A stretch of DNA of 64,000 nt from Posidonia oceanica (GCA_037176725.1 JAZBRS010000035.1:50354001-50418000), one strand, 5' to 3'; shown: positions 9,120-21,070, counted from the first letter of the stretch. Translations and numbers: made by a program. The notes: a model not told the origin generated them from the letters alone.

Positions 9120-10583
9120 CTACGCCCCTTTGATGACGATCTCGATAGATTCCTCGTCAGAGGGTCTATCTCGAACCTGGGAGGCAAGGGCGCGCCAGCG
9201 GCCGACGTACTCCCCGAACGGCTCGCCAGAGTTCTGCTTGATGGCGATCAAGTCCGCCCTCTTTGGGACAAGATCGAGGTTGAAGGAGTATTGCTCCAGG
9301 AACGCCTGACTGAGGTCGTTCCAAGTCTTGATGGCTGACATATCGAGTGATGTGAACCACTTGAGTGCCGGCCCGGTCAAACTCTTCTGGAACAAGCGGA
9401 TCAGCAACCTCTCGTCAGCCTGAAGCTGAGCGAGATCACCGCAATACGCCTTCAGGTGTGCTACAGGGCAGCCCCTACCATTATACTTCTCGAAGTCCGG
9501 GATTTTGAACTTCGGAGGGAGTACCGCCTCTGGAAAGCAACAGAGGTCTCGGAATTGGTAGGTCTGGTGCTCAGTACCCTGCACTAGTCGCAGTGCCTTC
9601 TCCAAGACGTCCATCCGGTTATTGATGGGGTCTGGGATTGCTGCTGTAGGAGAGGGATCAGCAGGAGTAGTGAGCACATACGCCGAATGGGTCGCACCTA
9701 AGTGCTCCTCCGGATCTACCATAGCGTCGCCTGGTGGAGCAACGGGATGGCCGGCGTATCCGTGCTGGGGGACAGTGTATGCAGGAGTGTATGCAGGATG
9801 CTGGACTTGGTGGAGAGGAGAAGAATAAATGCCATGCTGTGCTGGGATAGGGGGAGGATGACGGAGCACCAGTTGCTGTACAGGCGGAGTGCCAGACAGT
9901 GAGCCAGTGAGGTACTGGGCTCCAGCCGATCCAAAGGATTGACCACCAGGAGGAAGTGGAGCATGCTGTGCCAAGTGTTGTGCAGGGGGAGGCGGTAAAC
10001 GAGCTCCCATCGTCGGAACCGTGAGCAGTTGCGACGATGGTCGAGGCGGAGGTGCAGAGGTTGATGCAAGGAATGCAGGAACTGGCCTCGGAGGAACCTC
10101 AGGGACGACAGAGACAGAAGGAGGACGAACTGATAGAGCCATGCCCTGCAGTCTCTGGGCAAGCTCCATCAGGTGCTGGTACTGCGCTTCGGGCGTCTCG
10201 GCAGTGGGAACGCTGAAGTGCAGCGCCGGCGAGGATTGAGAAGCAAGTGGCACGGACACAGACTGTCCGGGAGGGAAGGATTCTACAGGAAAGGTCGCAG
10301 CAGCAGTGGAAGGGATGTCGAAAGCGACGTATCCCTGGGACGGAGGGGGCAGTGGCGTCTCCGGAACGCGAGTAACGGCCGTCAAGATAGACTCAGCGAC
10401 CGGATCCGGAGGAAGGGAGGCTTGCCACTGTCCCGGGGTGTACTGAGAACCTAGAGACGTCAGAGGAGGAAACCCTGGCGTCGGAGGGGGAACAAGAGGG
10501 ACAGAAGGAGCAACCGGAGGGGCCAGAACGGAAACACCCTCCGTGACAGGAGTAAAAGAGGACTCACTAACGTACTGGGCCAT
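9120..10583 (-). CDS. gag: E1 gag N-terminal part (capsid domain), ends at premature TAG
   Basis: 487 codons from the ATG at 10581-10583 to a TAG at 9120-9122. I chose this ATG because the SAMAQ context is shared with E3 (52193) and B (26336); the frame is open a little further, but without an ATG. The first 330 residues are Pro/Ala/Gln-rich and poorly conserved. The retrotransposon gag (capsid) domain lies near the end (about 9440-9180), with the family's LKWFTSLD, FLEQYSFN and FGEYVGRW motifs. E3 has CAG and B has CAA where E1 has TAG, so translation here would stop just after the capsid domain and lose the zinc knuckle, protease and pol. Confidence 0.9.
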   Translation of the reverse strand: MAQYVSESSFTPVTEGVSVLAPPVAPSVPLVPPPTPGFPPLTSLGSQYTPGQWQASLPPDPVAESILTAVTRVPETPLPPPSQGYVAFDIPSTAAATFPVESFPPGQSVSVPLASQSSPALHFSVPTAETPEAQYQHLMELAQRLQGMALSVRPPSVSVVPEVPPRPVPAFLASTSAPPPRPSSQLLTVPTMGARLPPPPAQHLAQHAPLPPGGQSFGSAGAQYLTGSLSGTPPVQQLVLRHPPPIPAQHGIYSSPLHQVQHPAYTPAYTVPQHGYAGHPVAPPGDAMVDPEEHLGATHSAYVLTTPADPSPTAAIPDPINNRMDVLEKALRLVQGTEHQTYQFRDLCCFPEAVLPPKFKIPDFEKYNGRGCPVAHLKAYCGDLAQLQADERLLIRLFQKSLTGPALKWFTSLDMSAIKTWNDLSQAFLEQYSFNLDLVPKRADLIAIKQNSGEPFGEYVGRWRALASQVRDRPSDEESIEIVIKGA

Positions 10584-11896
10584 CGCTGACCTAGAGCGTG
10601 TGAGAACAGGGCTGCGATGAGTATTCAAGCGGTGCTTCCTAAGAGGAGCTATCGTCGCAAGTGCGGATAGCTCAGAGGGGGAATGGTCGTGAACTAAGTC
10701 GCAAAAGGGCGTCAACGAGGGTCGATACTCGAGCTCTGGCAAAGGGAAACTCGCTTACCGATCACGCTGACACAACAGAAGGAAATTAGGGTTAGAAACT
10801 AAAAGATGAATGCAAATGAGTTAGTTAAGTGGCGTGGATGATATGCATGCTCTCTAGAATGCCCCCCTTACCTAACTAGTGTTTCCTAGCAAGGCTGTCT
10901 ACTTCGGGTATCCCTGGATTTACGGGTCACCGACTCAGGTCAGAAAAAGTAGGTCCCCTGTCTAACTCCCGGCCCAAAGCTCAGGTAATGACAGGGTGGT
11001 GCGTTAGTGGCCTCTACCCCGCCTAAGCGTGGGTGGTACCCTCTACTAACACCGACACGGCCCCCGGACAAGGAGGGGACGGACCGACCAACTTATGCCA
11101 CGCCCAAAGCAGTGGAACAAGAGGCCGGAACCGTCCTTCGCAGACTAGTAGGTGGACTCAGAGGAGAAGAATGCATGCCCTATATGATGCTTATGCAAAA
11201 TGATTAGAGTTTTTTATCTTGCACATTTTATTAACCAAAGGGGGTGAAGGATTGTTTGTAGTCTCTAGTTACCCCTAGAAGTTCTTTTTACTTGCATTTT
11301 TTAGTTAACCATGGGGGGAGCAGACAAGTCTCTACTATCCTAAGCATGGCAAGTGCGAAAGGAAAGAAAATCAGTCAAAATGGCAAGCAACTATCATACA
11401 GCACAACAAAAGGCATGTTCATGGCATGTGCGAGTGTTTGTGAATATGATGGTGAGAAAGAAACATTCATCAAGTCAAAAGGCATGTAAGCATAGTATGT
11501 GCGTGTGTAGTGACATAGCAAGGGTGTAAAAGAAGCATTCAACATCCAAAAAGCATGTATTTTAGCCAGACAAAGTATGTAGACATGTAATGCGCAAGAA
11601 TTAAAGCAATACTAAGCAAATAAGGTAAAGCAAGGTAAAAGTAAGCAGACTGTAAAGGAAATAAAGGCACAAGCAGGGCAGTAAGTAAATAAACAGGCGA
11701 AGGAGCAAAGCCAGGCAAAGGAAAGCGCGAATCGAGACAAAAGAGGTGCAAAACCTAAGCAAAGTAGCCAGAAAGCGACTCGCTAGCAGTTTGCACAGAA
11801 AAGCGAACAAAACAGGCGAAGAAGGCACACAAGGCAGACAAAGCTGCAAAAACAAGCGAGCGAAAAGCCGGGAACGAAAGCCGGAGTCTAGTCTCA
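10584..11896 (-). other. E1 leader between primer site and gag
   Basis: About 1.3 kb of untranslated leader. The part at 10860-11215 is well conserved with B (26620-26960) and E3 (52460-52815). A GTAAGC donor-like hexamer on the sense strand at about 10757-10752 is matched by GTAAGC in E3 (near 52370) and GTGAGC in B (near 26512). No upstream ORF is conserved among the copies. Packaging or dimer signals would be expected here but cannot be recognised by eye. Confidence 0.6.
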
Positions 11897-11914
11897 TCCC
11901 CAGCGGAGTCGCCA
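11897..11914 (-). other. Primer-binding site for tRNA-Arg (E1)
   Basis: The plus strand reads TCCCCAGCGGAGTCGCCA, which is the 3' end of a plant tRNA-Arg acceptor/T arm plus CCA, as I recall it. The element RNA is therefore complementary to the tRNA over 18 nt, one base from the LTR end. Arg-tRNA priming is known for Ogre/Tat elements. Confidence 0.88.
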
Positions 11915-12035
11915 CTGTAGCGATCCCGATCGGAATCAGGCTCGCTATATCCCAGCGGCGATTGAGATCCGAGGAAGAGGCTCAACTCGAAAACACTTGG
12001 AAATCGAGGAGGAAAAGGAAAGATAAGACAAATCA

Positions 12036-12046
12036 GAGTCGCCACC
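12036..12046 (-). other. Conserved internal copy of primer-site core (GAGTCGCCACC)
   Basis: Eleven bases repeating the junction of primer site and LTR occur 120 bp inside this LTR. The same motif is found at 27621-27631 (B), 32720-32730 (F), 33123-33133 (E3) and 53103-53113 (E4), each followed by a conserved GTCTATT. Confidence 0.7.
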
Positions 12047-12178
12047 ATGTCTATTAACGGGAGATAAGGAAAACCGGGGAAATGAGTGGGTTAACACGCA
12101 AAACCGAGCAAGAAATGCAAAGCAAAGCAATGCAGAGGAAAACAAATGCAAACAAATGCAAATGAGATGACTCTTGCC

Positions 12179-12303
12179 TAGGATAAAGGTAGTATGGTCA
12201 TTGCGGGCCAAAAGACAGGGTAAGGACTCCTGTTACGTGCAGGGAAGGTGTTAGGCACCCCCGACACGCCCGAGAATCGGTCTTTCTAGGCTTACGCTCG
12301 CAT
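12179..12303 (-). promoter_or_regulatory. Strongly conserved R/U5 block in LTR (E1)
   Basis: About 125 bp containing GGTAAGGACTCCTGTTACG and GGTGTTAGGCACCCCCGACA on the plus strand. It recurs almost unchanged at 27741-27870 (B), 32820-32950 (F), 33267-33392 (E3) and 53246-53370 (E4), while the flanks have diverged, so it is probably a functional RNA or DNA element near the start of the transcript. Function unknown. Confidence 0.6.
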
Positions 12304-15300
12304 ACGCAGGGAAATACAGGATTGAATGCCTATGCGCCTATAAATGCCTGAATGAATGCTCAAGGTGTGCTCTAAGTGAGAAGAAACAAAGCAAGGAAGT
12401 AAACGTGCTCTCTAAGTGCTCAGCTACGCTGTCTGTGTTCCGAATTAGGCGAAACCTAGCTCGTGAGAACTCCAGACAGTAAGCATCACAGCCCTATATG
12501 CCAATGCAGGCGAGAAAACAAAACAGCGAGAAAACCATGCAATGTGATCGGCATGCAAAGGAAAACAGCGCAAAACACGCAAACCGAGGCGAGAAATGAG
12601 CAACGCGCGCAAAACGATGCAAAAAAGCGAAAGCAACGCACAAAACAAGACGAGAAAACAGAATGGCCCGCAAAATGGTGCAAAAGAATAAAACCGTCAC
12701 GCAAAACGAGCGGGAAAGCAAGACAGCACGCAAAACAAGGCGAGAAAACAAGAGGGCACGCAAAACGGTGCCAAAACGAGAGCAGGCACGCGAAACGGTG
12801 CCAAAACAGCGAAGCAGAACCTCGAAAAAGCCATGCAAATGCAAGAGTGTAGAAAGAGATTAGAAAAGGCCAAAGGGGAGTCAGAACAACGTGTGTGTAA
12901 GAACAGACGTTGTTCGGGACCACTCAGAGTAGGTGTGAAGACCTACAGAGGGGAGAGCGTGCAAACAGAGGGATTACCACCTCTTTGCGACTGTTTCCAC
13001 AAAACCGTTCCACGGTGTGTCTCGCATGCTGCCCAAAGCTCGCGATGCGATCGGATCGTGGAAAAGGGGGAAGAAAGTTACATTAAGTGGCAAATCCAAG
13101 GAAAACTCAACACAAAACACACGGAGAAACGCGAAGCGAGGATTTGAGGATAGAAGCAGAAAGGGGAGGCCCTATTCTACATGCTCAAAGAGACAGAAAG
13201 CGAAAGCAAGGAAAACTGTGCAAATGGCATGCAAATGAATGTGATGCAGGGGTTCAGGAGGACATACCTAGAAATCCGGGAGCCTGATCTGAAATCTGTC
13301 TGGTCCATGCTGAAGAGCGCCTCGCTGCGGTCACCTGGGCAGCTTACTTGAGAAGATCCAACGGCCGGATCGGAAGATGTCGCAGCTCCAAGACAGAAAG
13401 GCCAGAACAGGGGAGAAGAGCAGATCTAGGTGTTCAGGAAGTCCTAGGGTGTGCAAAAGGGTCCTCCCAGGTGAAGGGGAGCTAGAAGTGCTCAGTGTGT
13501 GCAAGAAGATGCTAGAATGCAAGGCTAGATGAATGCAGGATGCATGCAAAAGCAAGAAAAAGCAATGATTAGAAACCGGGAAAGACTAGGATTTCAGGAG
13601 GCATTTTGAAAAAGAAAGGGGCTAAAAATGTAAATTTCCCAGAAAACAGGGTTCCATGTAAAGGGATTTCGAAAACAAGAGGGGGCAAGACTTTATTTGG
13701 CAAAAAACTAGGCTCAGAAAGCTGTTTTGAAAAGAAGGTATGCTTTAAAAGAGGTTTTTAAAAGTAGAAATGGGTCAGAAAGTAATTTTAAGAAAACTAG
13801 GGTCTAAAATGCAAATTTTCCAGAAAACAAGGTTCCAGGGAGTCTGGGAATGCTAGTGGAAGGTCTGCATGTAATTTGGTAGGCATTGGAGCTAAAGTGC
13901 AACCTAGGGGTAAAATGGTCTTTTCACATGACTTTTTAAAAGATGCAGGGACCTATGTGTGATTTTGAAATCATGCAGGGGTTAAAAATGCAATTTAGTA
14001 TGGAAAACATGCTCTGAAAATTAAATAACAGGACCACAGTATGATTTTTGGAAAACATGGGGTTAAAAATGCAATACAATAAGCTAAAATGCATGCAGCA
14101 CAGTAACTGTCCATTTAAAATGGACCTAAATGCAAAAATGATAAAGCAGAGGGGCAAATATGCAATGTAATAAGCTAAAGTGCATGCAGCACAGTTACTG
14201 TCCATTTAAAATGGACCTAAGTGCAAATGTGCAAAAACAGAGGGTAAAATGTGCAATGCAGTATGCAAAAATAAAAAATAAATCCTAAGTTGCTACAGTG
14301 CAATGGATCTACATGCAAAAACAGTAAATTACAGGGACTCAGACTGCAATATTATATGGTAAAAACGATGCATTTAAATGATCTGATTTAATGCAGGACC
14401 TATGTGCAAAAATCGAAAACTGAGGGACTAAAATGCAAAATATTATAACAGCACAGCACAGTAAATGGACCACATTGCAAATACTGAAAAACATAAACAG
14501 ATCATGCAATTTAGCAAAGTATTTAATTAAAAACCAAACAGAATAAATGAAATAAGGACTGGAATGTAAAAATGAAAAAACTTAGGACAGATATGCAATA
14601 TTTACTTAAAACTTTAGCCAGAAAAAAATAAGAGCACAGTAACTGGTCGACGGCGACAAGTACTGTAGCGGAACGCCGGCAGTACTCGTCACCGCCGACA
14701 GGGGAGGCTGAGGATGCGCGGGAGGGCGGAGAACGACGTCGGCGATCGTCCGGAGCTCTGGGAATGGCCCGGAGCTCGCTCTGTTGATCGGAGCGTCCGG
14801 AGGAAGAACAGCCGGCGCCGGAGAAGGAGAGCTGTCCGGCGAACTGCAACTGCGTCTGGAACGCTCGGAACTCGGTTCTGACTGGCGGAGAAGCAGCAGG
14901 AGGGGGAGAGAGAGAGGGGGGAAGCAAGTGGTACCTGTGTTCGTGTCTGGAAGGCGCTCCCGACCTCGGCAGTGTCGGAGGTGGCCGGGGCTCGTCGTCC
15001 GGTTGCTGCAGAGGATGCTGGTGGCTCGCGGTGGTCCGGACGTCCTCAGGAGGTGCTTCTGGTGCTTCCTGAACGATCGGACGTGAGCTTCGAAGCTCGG
15101 AGAGGAATCCGGCGTTTTTGGGTTGTCAGATTGCCGCCGGAGACGGGGGGAGAGTGTTGCTGCTCGTCCGGTGGAGTGGAGCCCTCCGGGAGGAAGCTGG
15201 AGGTCTGAGGAGCGAAGCTGGATGATTGGATTGTGGTTCCGGAGAGTGTGGAGTGAGTTTGATGGCTGGGTCGACTTCTGGTCCGAAGGTGACACAGGTG

Positions 15301-17809
15301 TTTGGAGTGAGGTTTAAGGTCTGTGGTGGATGGTTTGGTTCGAGGCCGGGGGCTTTGGAAAGGTGGAGGCCTGGTGAGTAGCTGGGTGAAGTTTGGGAGG
15401 AGGCTACGGGCTGTGGTGAAGGGAATTGCCGGAGGGAAGGAGTTGGGTTACAGGTGGGGTGTCGGGTGATCAGGGGTAGTTTTATGCGGTGAAAAGGCAG
15501 TGGAAGATCGAGGGATGAAGGCTGGCTGTTGGGTGAAGTTGGGGGAGTAACCGGAAGGTAGATGGAGGCTGGGAAAGGGCCTGGCTTACTGGAAAAGAGA
15601 GGGGAGGTTTTGCTAAAGTTTCTGGCAGAGGAAGGGAAGGGAATTGGGTGGAGGAGGCTGGGGGATTTGGACTCTCTCTCCGGGATACAGAGGTGACTCC
15701 CAAACCACTCTTTCTGGCCACTCTCTCCTCTGGAAGTGGAAGAAAATGCCAAGGAGAAGGAAGATGTCACAGGTGGAAGAAGTTGGGAATTCTGGTTTCT
15801 CTCAGGTTGGGTTCTCTCTGATTGCCCTCTCTGGATCGCTCTCTCTCTCGGATGGCAAAAGGCGATCGAAGGAGGGGAATTCTGGATGCTTAAATCAGGC
15901 CGAGGGCCGCCAGTGCGCGCGCTGGAGACTTTTGAATTCCTCCGGCACGAGTACTGCAGTAGAAAAGAGACGGACGCCGGTGAGACGACAGGCAATTAAA
16001 GCCTCCCGGAATCGGTGCTGAGAGATGAGAGAGCGACGGGCGCTGTAGATGAAAGGACGGAGCTTCGAATTCAAATGGATGGAGGGAGATCTGTAGCAGC
16101 GAGCTCGCGGGAAGGAAATCCGGTGGAAGCGCGAGGAAGAAGAAGGAAGAAGAAGGAGAAAACGGGCCGGACTGCTGCGGGCCGAGAAAAAGCAGAGAAA
16201 ATAGAAAAAAAGGAAACGGGCTGGATTGAGCCCAGTAAGGAAAAGAAAGAAAGAAAGAAAGAAGGAAGAAAGAAAGAGAGGGTAGAATGGGGAAAATAAA
16301 ATAGGTAAAAATAAACTAAAAATAAGTAAAAATATTAAGGTGCTTGTGCTGTGAATCAGGATCTTAACCAGATTTTTTAATGACTTCTTTTGGTTAATTA
16401 GTGTGGTTTAAATGGGTTTTGGGCTTGATTAGGATTTTAGGGTTTTGGTTTTGCTTTTAATTAGTTTTCACTTGATTAAATGTTTGTTAAACCTTTTTTA
16501 AATTGTTTTAAAAATGTGTTTCCCTTGTTGGACACTTAGGATATTAATTAGGATTTTTTAGGATTTAATTTCCCATTAATCAGGATGTTTTTTAGATTTT
16601 TAAGTTGTAGTCTTGTTAAGGTTTTCCTTTCTTAAGTCTTTTAAGTTATGTTTTGATTTTTATTTTGTTGATTTTTCTTGAAGTTTTTAGTTGGATTTTT
16701 CTGGTTTGATAGGGTGTTTTTTAGGCTTTTCAGATGTGTTTTTCTTTTCTTTTTTTAATTAAGTTTTTAACTTTTTTTTCTTATGTTTATTAGGTTAAGT
16801 CTTTTGCCTTTTTTAATTACTTGTTTTAGTGTTTGATTTTTTAATTCTTCTTTTTGGGTTTGTCTTTTAATTCCTCTGATGGGTTTTTACTTTTGGTGAG
16901 TTTTGATTTTATTTTAGCTTTTTCCTTGATTTTTCAGCGTTTTCTTTTGATTTGTTTTGCATTTTTTAGTTTGCATGCTTGGTTTTCTTTTTAGCTTGCT
17001 TAAGTTAAGTTTAAGTTGTTAATTGCTTGTTTAACATTTTTTAATTGTTTTTCTTAGGGTTCTGATTTGCTTCTTTTGTGTTTTGAGATTTTACAGATTT
17101 TTAGGGGTTTTTGTGGATTTTTGCAAGAGAGAAAAAGGAAAAGAGGAGGAGGAAAGGAATGGAAGAAAGAGGGAGATAAAAGGAAAAAAAGATAGGTTGG
17201 AGGAAAAAGATTTTTAAAATTCAGAAAAAGGGTTAAAAATAAAGTAAAAATAGGGATAAGATAGAGGAGGGATAAAAGCACAGAGGGGGCCCACAGCCAG
17301 ACCAGAAAAAGGATAAGAAAGGGATGAAAGGAGAGATGATAATCAGGAGAGAGAGAGGAGAGAGAAAATGATAATCCCGGAGAGAGAAAAGGATAATTTG
17401 GGTGAAAGAGGGTCTTAATGGTCCTGGAATGGGGTGAGAATTGGTGAGTGGGTAGTCTAGGGTTTGAAGTCTTGGTTCTGAAGTTTTGGTTTGATTCTAA
17501 GGTGGTTTTGGAGGGGTTTCAAGGTGTAGAAAAAGAGTAGTTTTACCTAAGTTTTCTAGGGTTTTTGGGAATGAGTTAGGTTTGAAAATTCCTAGGTCTT
17601 TGGGTAGGTTTGTTGAGTGGATAGTGGTGGGTTTTCCTATGGATTTTGGTTGGGTTTTGAGGTCGGGAAGGGGGGTAAAGGTTTAGGTTAAAATAGGCTA
17701 TTTTTGAAGGGTAGAGAGGAGGATTAGGGTTAGGGTTTGGTTGGGGTTTGATCCAGCAATCACCAAGAGGGCTCCAAGGGTCCAAGCCTGCCAAGATGGG
17801 GTGTCAACA

Positions 17810-20800
17810 AGTACTGAGCATGATGTATGGCTTGCAACCTATGCTCATCAATCAAGTTTAGCTGGATGTGGCGGTCTTCGACCCATTCTGCTTCTTCCAG
17901 CTCAGCTTCTCATAGGATCCATAGTGAGGGGATCTCTACCTCAACAGGCAGCACTGCCTCCACGCCATATACTAGAGAATACGGGGTGGCCCCTGTTGAG
18001 GTCCGGACTGATGTCTTGTACGCCCAGAGCGCGTACGGAAGCTTGTCATGCCAGTCCTTGTGAGTCTCTGTCATCTTTTTCAAGATTTTGACAAGTTTCT
18101 TGTTGGGAGACTCTACCGCGCCATTCATCTGTGGCCGATAAGGCGAGGATCGGTGATGCTTGATGTGGAAGCCTTGCAGGTAGTCTTCGATCCTCTTGGC
18201 GATGAAGTTTGTGCCATTATCAGAGATGAGCGCATGTGGGACCCCATATCTGGCTATGATATTGTTTCTGATAAACTTTTCGGTAGCCACGGCAGTTACT
18301 GTCTTGTAGGAGGCTGCTTCCACCCACTTAGTAAAGTAGTCAATCACCACCAGGATGTAGCGATGACCGTTGGAAGCTGGTGGGTGTATGGCGCCAATGA
18401 CGTCGATCCCCCAAGTAGAGAAGGGCCATGGCGAAGACATGCTGTGCAGTTCTTGTGGGGGCGTGTGTATGAAGTTCCCATGGATCTGGCAGCTATGGCA
18501 CTTACGCACAAATTGGCAGCAGTCTACCTCCATGGTTGACCAGAAGTAGCCTTGGAGCATGATCTTCTTTGTTAGCAGCACACCATTCATGTGAGGGCTA
18601 TAGGTCCCTGCATGGACTTGGAGCATTAGTGTGTCAGCCTCCTTCTTGTTTACGCAGCGTAGGAGCATCTGGTTGTAGGATCTTCTGTACAGATGTCCCG
18701 CCCCTATCACATACTTTGATGCCAGATGCGCCAGAATCTTCCTGTCTGTTGCTGAGGCGTCAGGTGGGGGGTTGCCAGATTCCAGGAAGACCTTAATGTC
18801 GTGGTACTAGGGAAGCTCCTCTGCTGGATCCGCCTCCTCGATAGTCATGCAGTGTGCGGGCTGTTCCACACGAGAGACTGATACGTCCACTACACGGCCT
18901 TCAGGTATGGATAGCCAAGATGCAAGGGTTGCTAGGGCATCCGCGTAGGCGTTCTTGGCTCTATTCATGTAAGTGAAGCGGATGTCCTCAAATTCTCCTA
19001 TCAGCTTCAGCAGGCATTCATGATATGGTACCAGCTTAGGGTCTTTGGTCTTCCAGTCGCCATTAACTTGGGAGATGACCAACATCGCATCTCCGTGCAC
19101 ATGTAGCGTGTGCACATCATGCTTAAGCACGACTTGCAATCCCAGCAGGCAGGCTTCATACTCCGCTTCATTGTTGGTGCAAGGGAATATCATCTTCCTT
19201 GCAAAGGGGGTTAGAACTCCTTGCGGCGTTGATAGGACAGCGCCGATGCCTCTGCCCCTTCTATTAACTGTGCCATCGAAGTACAGATGCCACTGTAATT
19301 CGTCTTCAGGATTTTTCTACTCTGAATCCTCCATGGCGAATAGAATGTCTTCATCGGGGAATTGTGTTTGCAAAGGCTGATATTCAGGTAAGGGGAAGTC
19401 GGCCAGATGATCTGCCATGGCTTGCCCCTTCATTGACTTCTGTGTGACGAAGGTGATGTCGTACTGAGACAATAACACCTGCCACTTAATGCATCTGCCC
19501 ACTATAGCTGGCTTCTGAAAAAGGTACTTGATTGGATCATGTCGGTATAAGAGCTGAACTGGGTGCGCCATCATGTAATGCCTTAGCTTTTGTGTGGCCC
19601 AGACTAAAGATAGGCAGGTCTTCTCTATGATGCTATACCTGGCTTCTCAATCAGTAAACTTCTTGCTCAGGTAGTAGATGGCACGCTCCTTTCTACCGAT
19701 TTCATCATGCTGGCCCAGGACGGCGCCCATGGAATGCTGTGTGGTGGAAAGATAGAGAATCAAAGGCCTCCCTGGCACGAGAGAGACTAGGACAGGAGGC
19801 TTGATCAGGAGCTGCTTGATCTTTTCAAATGCAGCTTGGCACTCCTCACTCCAGTTGATCCGTGCATTCTTCTTCAGGAGCTTAAAGATTGGTTCACAGA
19901 TAGGGGTAAGTTGCACAATGAACCGGTTGATGAACTGCAGGCACCCCAGTAGGCCTCTGACTTCTTTCTCAGTCTTGGGGGGTGGCATGTCTATGATGGC
20001 TTTAGCCTTACTTGGGTCTACTTCAATCCCCCTCTGGCTGATGATATAGCCCAACAACTTGCTGGATGATACCCCGAACACGCATTTACTGGGGTTAAGG
20101 CGAAGCTTGTACTTCCTCAGGCAATCAAAAAGCTTCTTGAGGCAGATAAGATAATCCTCAGGCTCCCTAGACTTAGCAATGATGTCGTCCACGTGGACCT
20201 CAACTTCTTGGTGCATGAGGTCGTAGAATAATGCTGTCATCGCCCTCTAGTATGTTGCTCCAGCATTCTTGAGCCCAAATGGCATGACCCGATAGCAGAA
20301 GACTCCCTAGGGGGTGATAAATGAAGTCTTCTCCATGTCTTCTTCTGCCATTCTGATCTAATTGTAGCCGGAGAAGCCGTCCATGAAAGATAGCATCTTG
20401 TGGCCTGCAGTGTTGTCGACTAGGACGTCGATGTGAGGTAATGGGAAATCGTCCTTGGGACTCGCCTTGTTCAGGTCCCTGTAGTCGATACAGATCCGGA
20501 CTCGGCCGTCCTTCTTGGGCACCGGCACGATGTTTGCAAGCCACTTCGGATAGAGAACGACCTTGAGAAAACCAATGCTGTACTGCTTCATGATTTCCTC
20601 TTTGATTTTGAGCAGCCATTGTGGTCGCCACTTTTGGGGCTTCTGCTTTACTGGCTTCACGTCTAGATCCAAAGCCAAGTTGTGCACCATGATCTTGACA
20701 TAAGGCCGACCATGTCTTCGTAGCTCCAAGCGAAGACATCTGCATAATCCATAAGGAATGCGATAAACTCTGCTCTTGCATGGGGCGGCAATAGGGCGCT

Positions 20801-21070
20801 GATGCGAATCTCCCTGACATCTTCAGCTGTGCCAACATTGATAACCTCCGTCTCCTCCTCGACGTGGAGGTTGGGCCCTTCTGGGTCGTCATCATATGGC
20901 TGGAACTCGGGCGACGATTCATCATTCTCATCTACACCTAAATCTCCCTCCTCCTTACATGCAATAAGTTCTGAGAGGATCTCCTTCTCAAATGTAGGAT
21001 CTGTAATGTCGAAGGAGTAGACAGGTTCCGCCTCTTGATCCAGATGATGCCTTAGGATAGTCACACTCAC
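17810..21070 (-). pseudogene. pol: B pol pseudogene: RT, RNase H, archaeal RNase H, truncated integrase
   Basis: Homologous to E1 1812-5315 throughout. The integrase C-terminus is missing because E1 inserted at 17810. Stops relative to E1 include TAG for Trp near 18808, TAG for Gln near 19319, 20248 and 20354, and TAG for Trp near 20307, plus a 1-nt deletion near 20698 that shifts the frame just before RT. The RT metal-binding motif is HVDD in place of YVDD (near 20190). The integrase core keeps GIDVIG (near 18405) and ISDNG (near 18225). Not functional. Confidence 0.9.

Larger units (their letters stand above)
1..17809 (-). mobile_element. Copy E1: Tat-lineage Ty3/gypsy LTR retrotransposon (5' LTR plus most of interior)
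   Basis: Minus-strand element that runs off the left edge. Its order in sense direction is 5' LTR (11916-17809), tRNA-Arg primer site, 1.3-kb leader, gag-pro-pol (10583-1812), purine-rich spacer and a 3' accessory ORF. Its LTR begins TG and ends CA. To the right of the LTR, base 17810 resumes directly inside the integrase of copy B, so E1 inserted there; AGTAC (17810-17814) is the expected 5-bp target duplication, which cannot be confirmed because the other flank is outside the window. The coding frame is nearly intact, and its 3' region is almost identical to that of E4, so this is one of the younger copies. Confidence 0.93.
11916..17809 (-). repeat. E1 5' LTR (5,894 bp)
   Basis: Runs from TGTAGCG to GTGTCAACA on the plus strand; in sense direction it is TGTTGACACC...CGCTACA with 2-bp TG/CA ends. 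The sense-3' part (11916-12900) holds the conserved R/U5 blocks, followed by a 30-bp-type repeat field (about 12530-12840). The middle (14640-16080) is GC-rich. The sense-5' part (16300-17280) is extremely T-rich on the plus strand. It aligns over its length with the E4 LTR (52985-58844). Open frames of 100-290 codons in the GC-rich part are not kept in E4 and are not annotated. Confidence 0.92.

Noticed and set aside
8391..9338. 315-codon plus-strand frame opposite gag
   Set aside because: Antisense shadow of a Pro/Ala-rich coding region; broken in B and E3.
11897..11914. Fragment of a tRNA-Arg gene
   Set aside because: Only the 3' end is present and it abuts an LTR; it is the primer-binding site.
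14606..15995. Minus-strand frames of 229 and 289 codons inside the E1 LTR
   Set aside because: They lie in a GC-rich LTR segment, are Ser/Pro-rich, and are not open in the aligned E4 or E3 LTRs.
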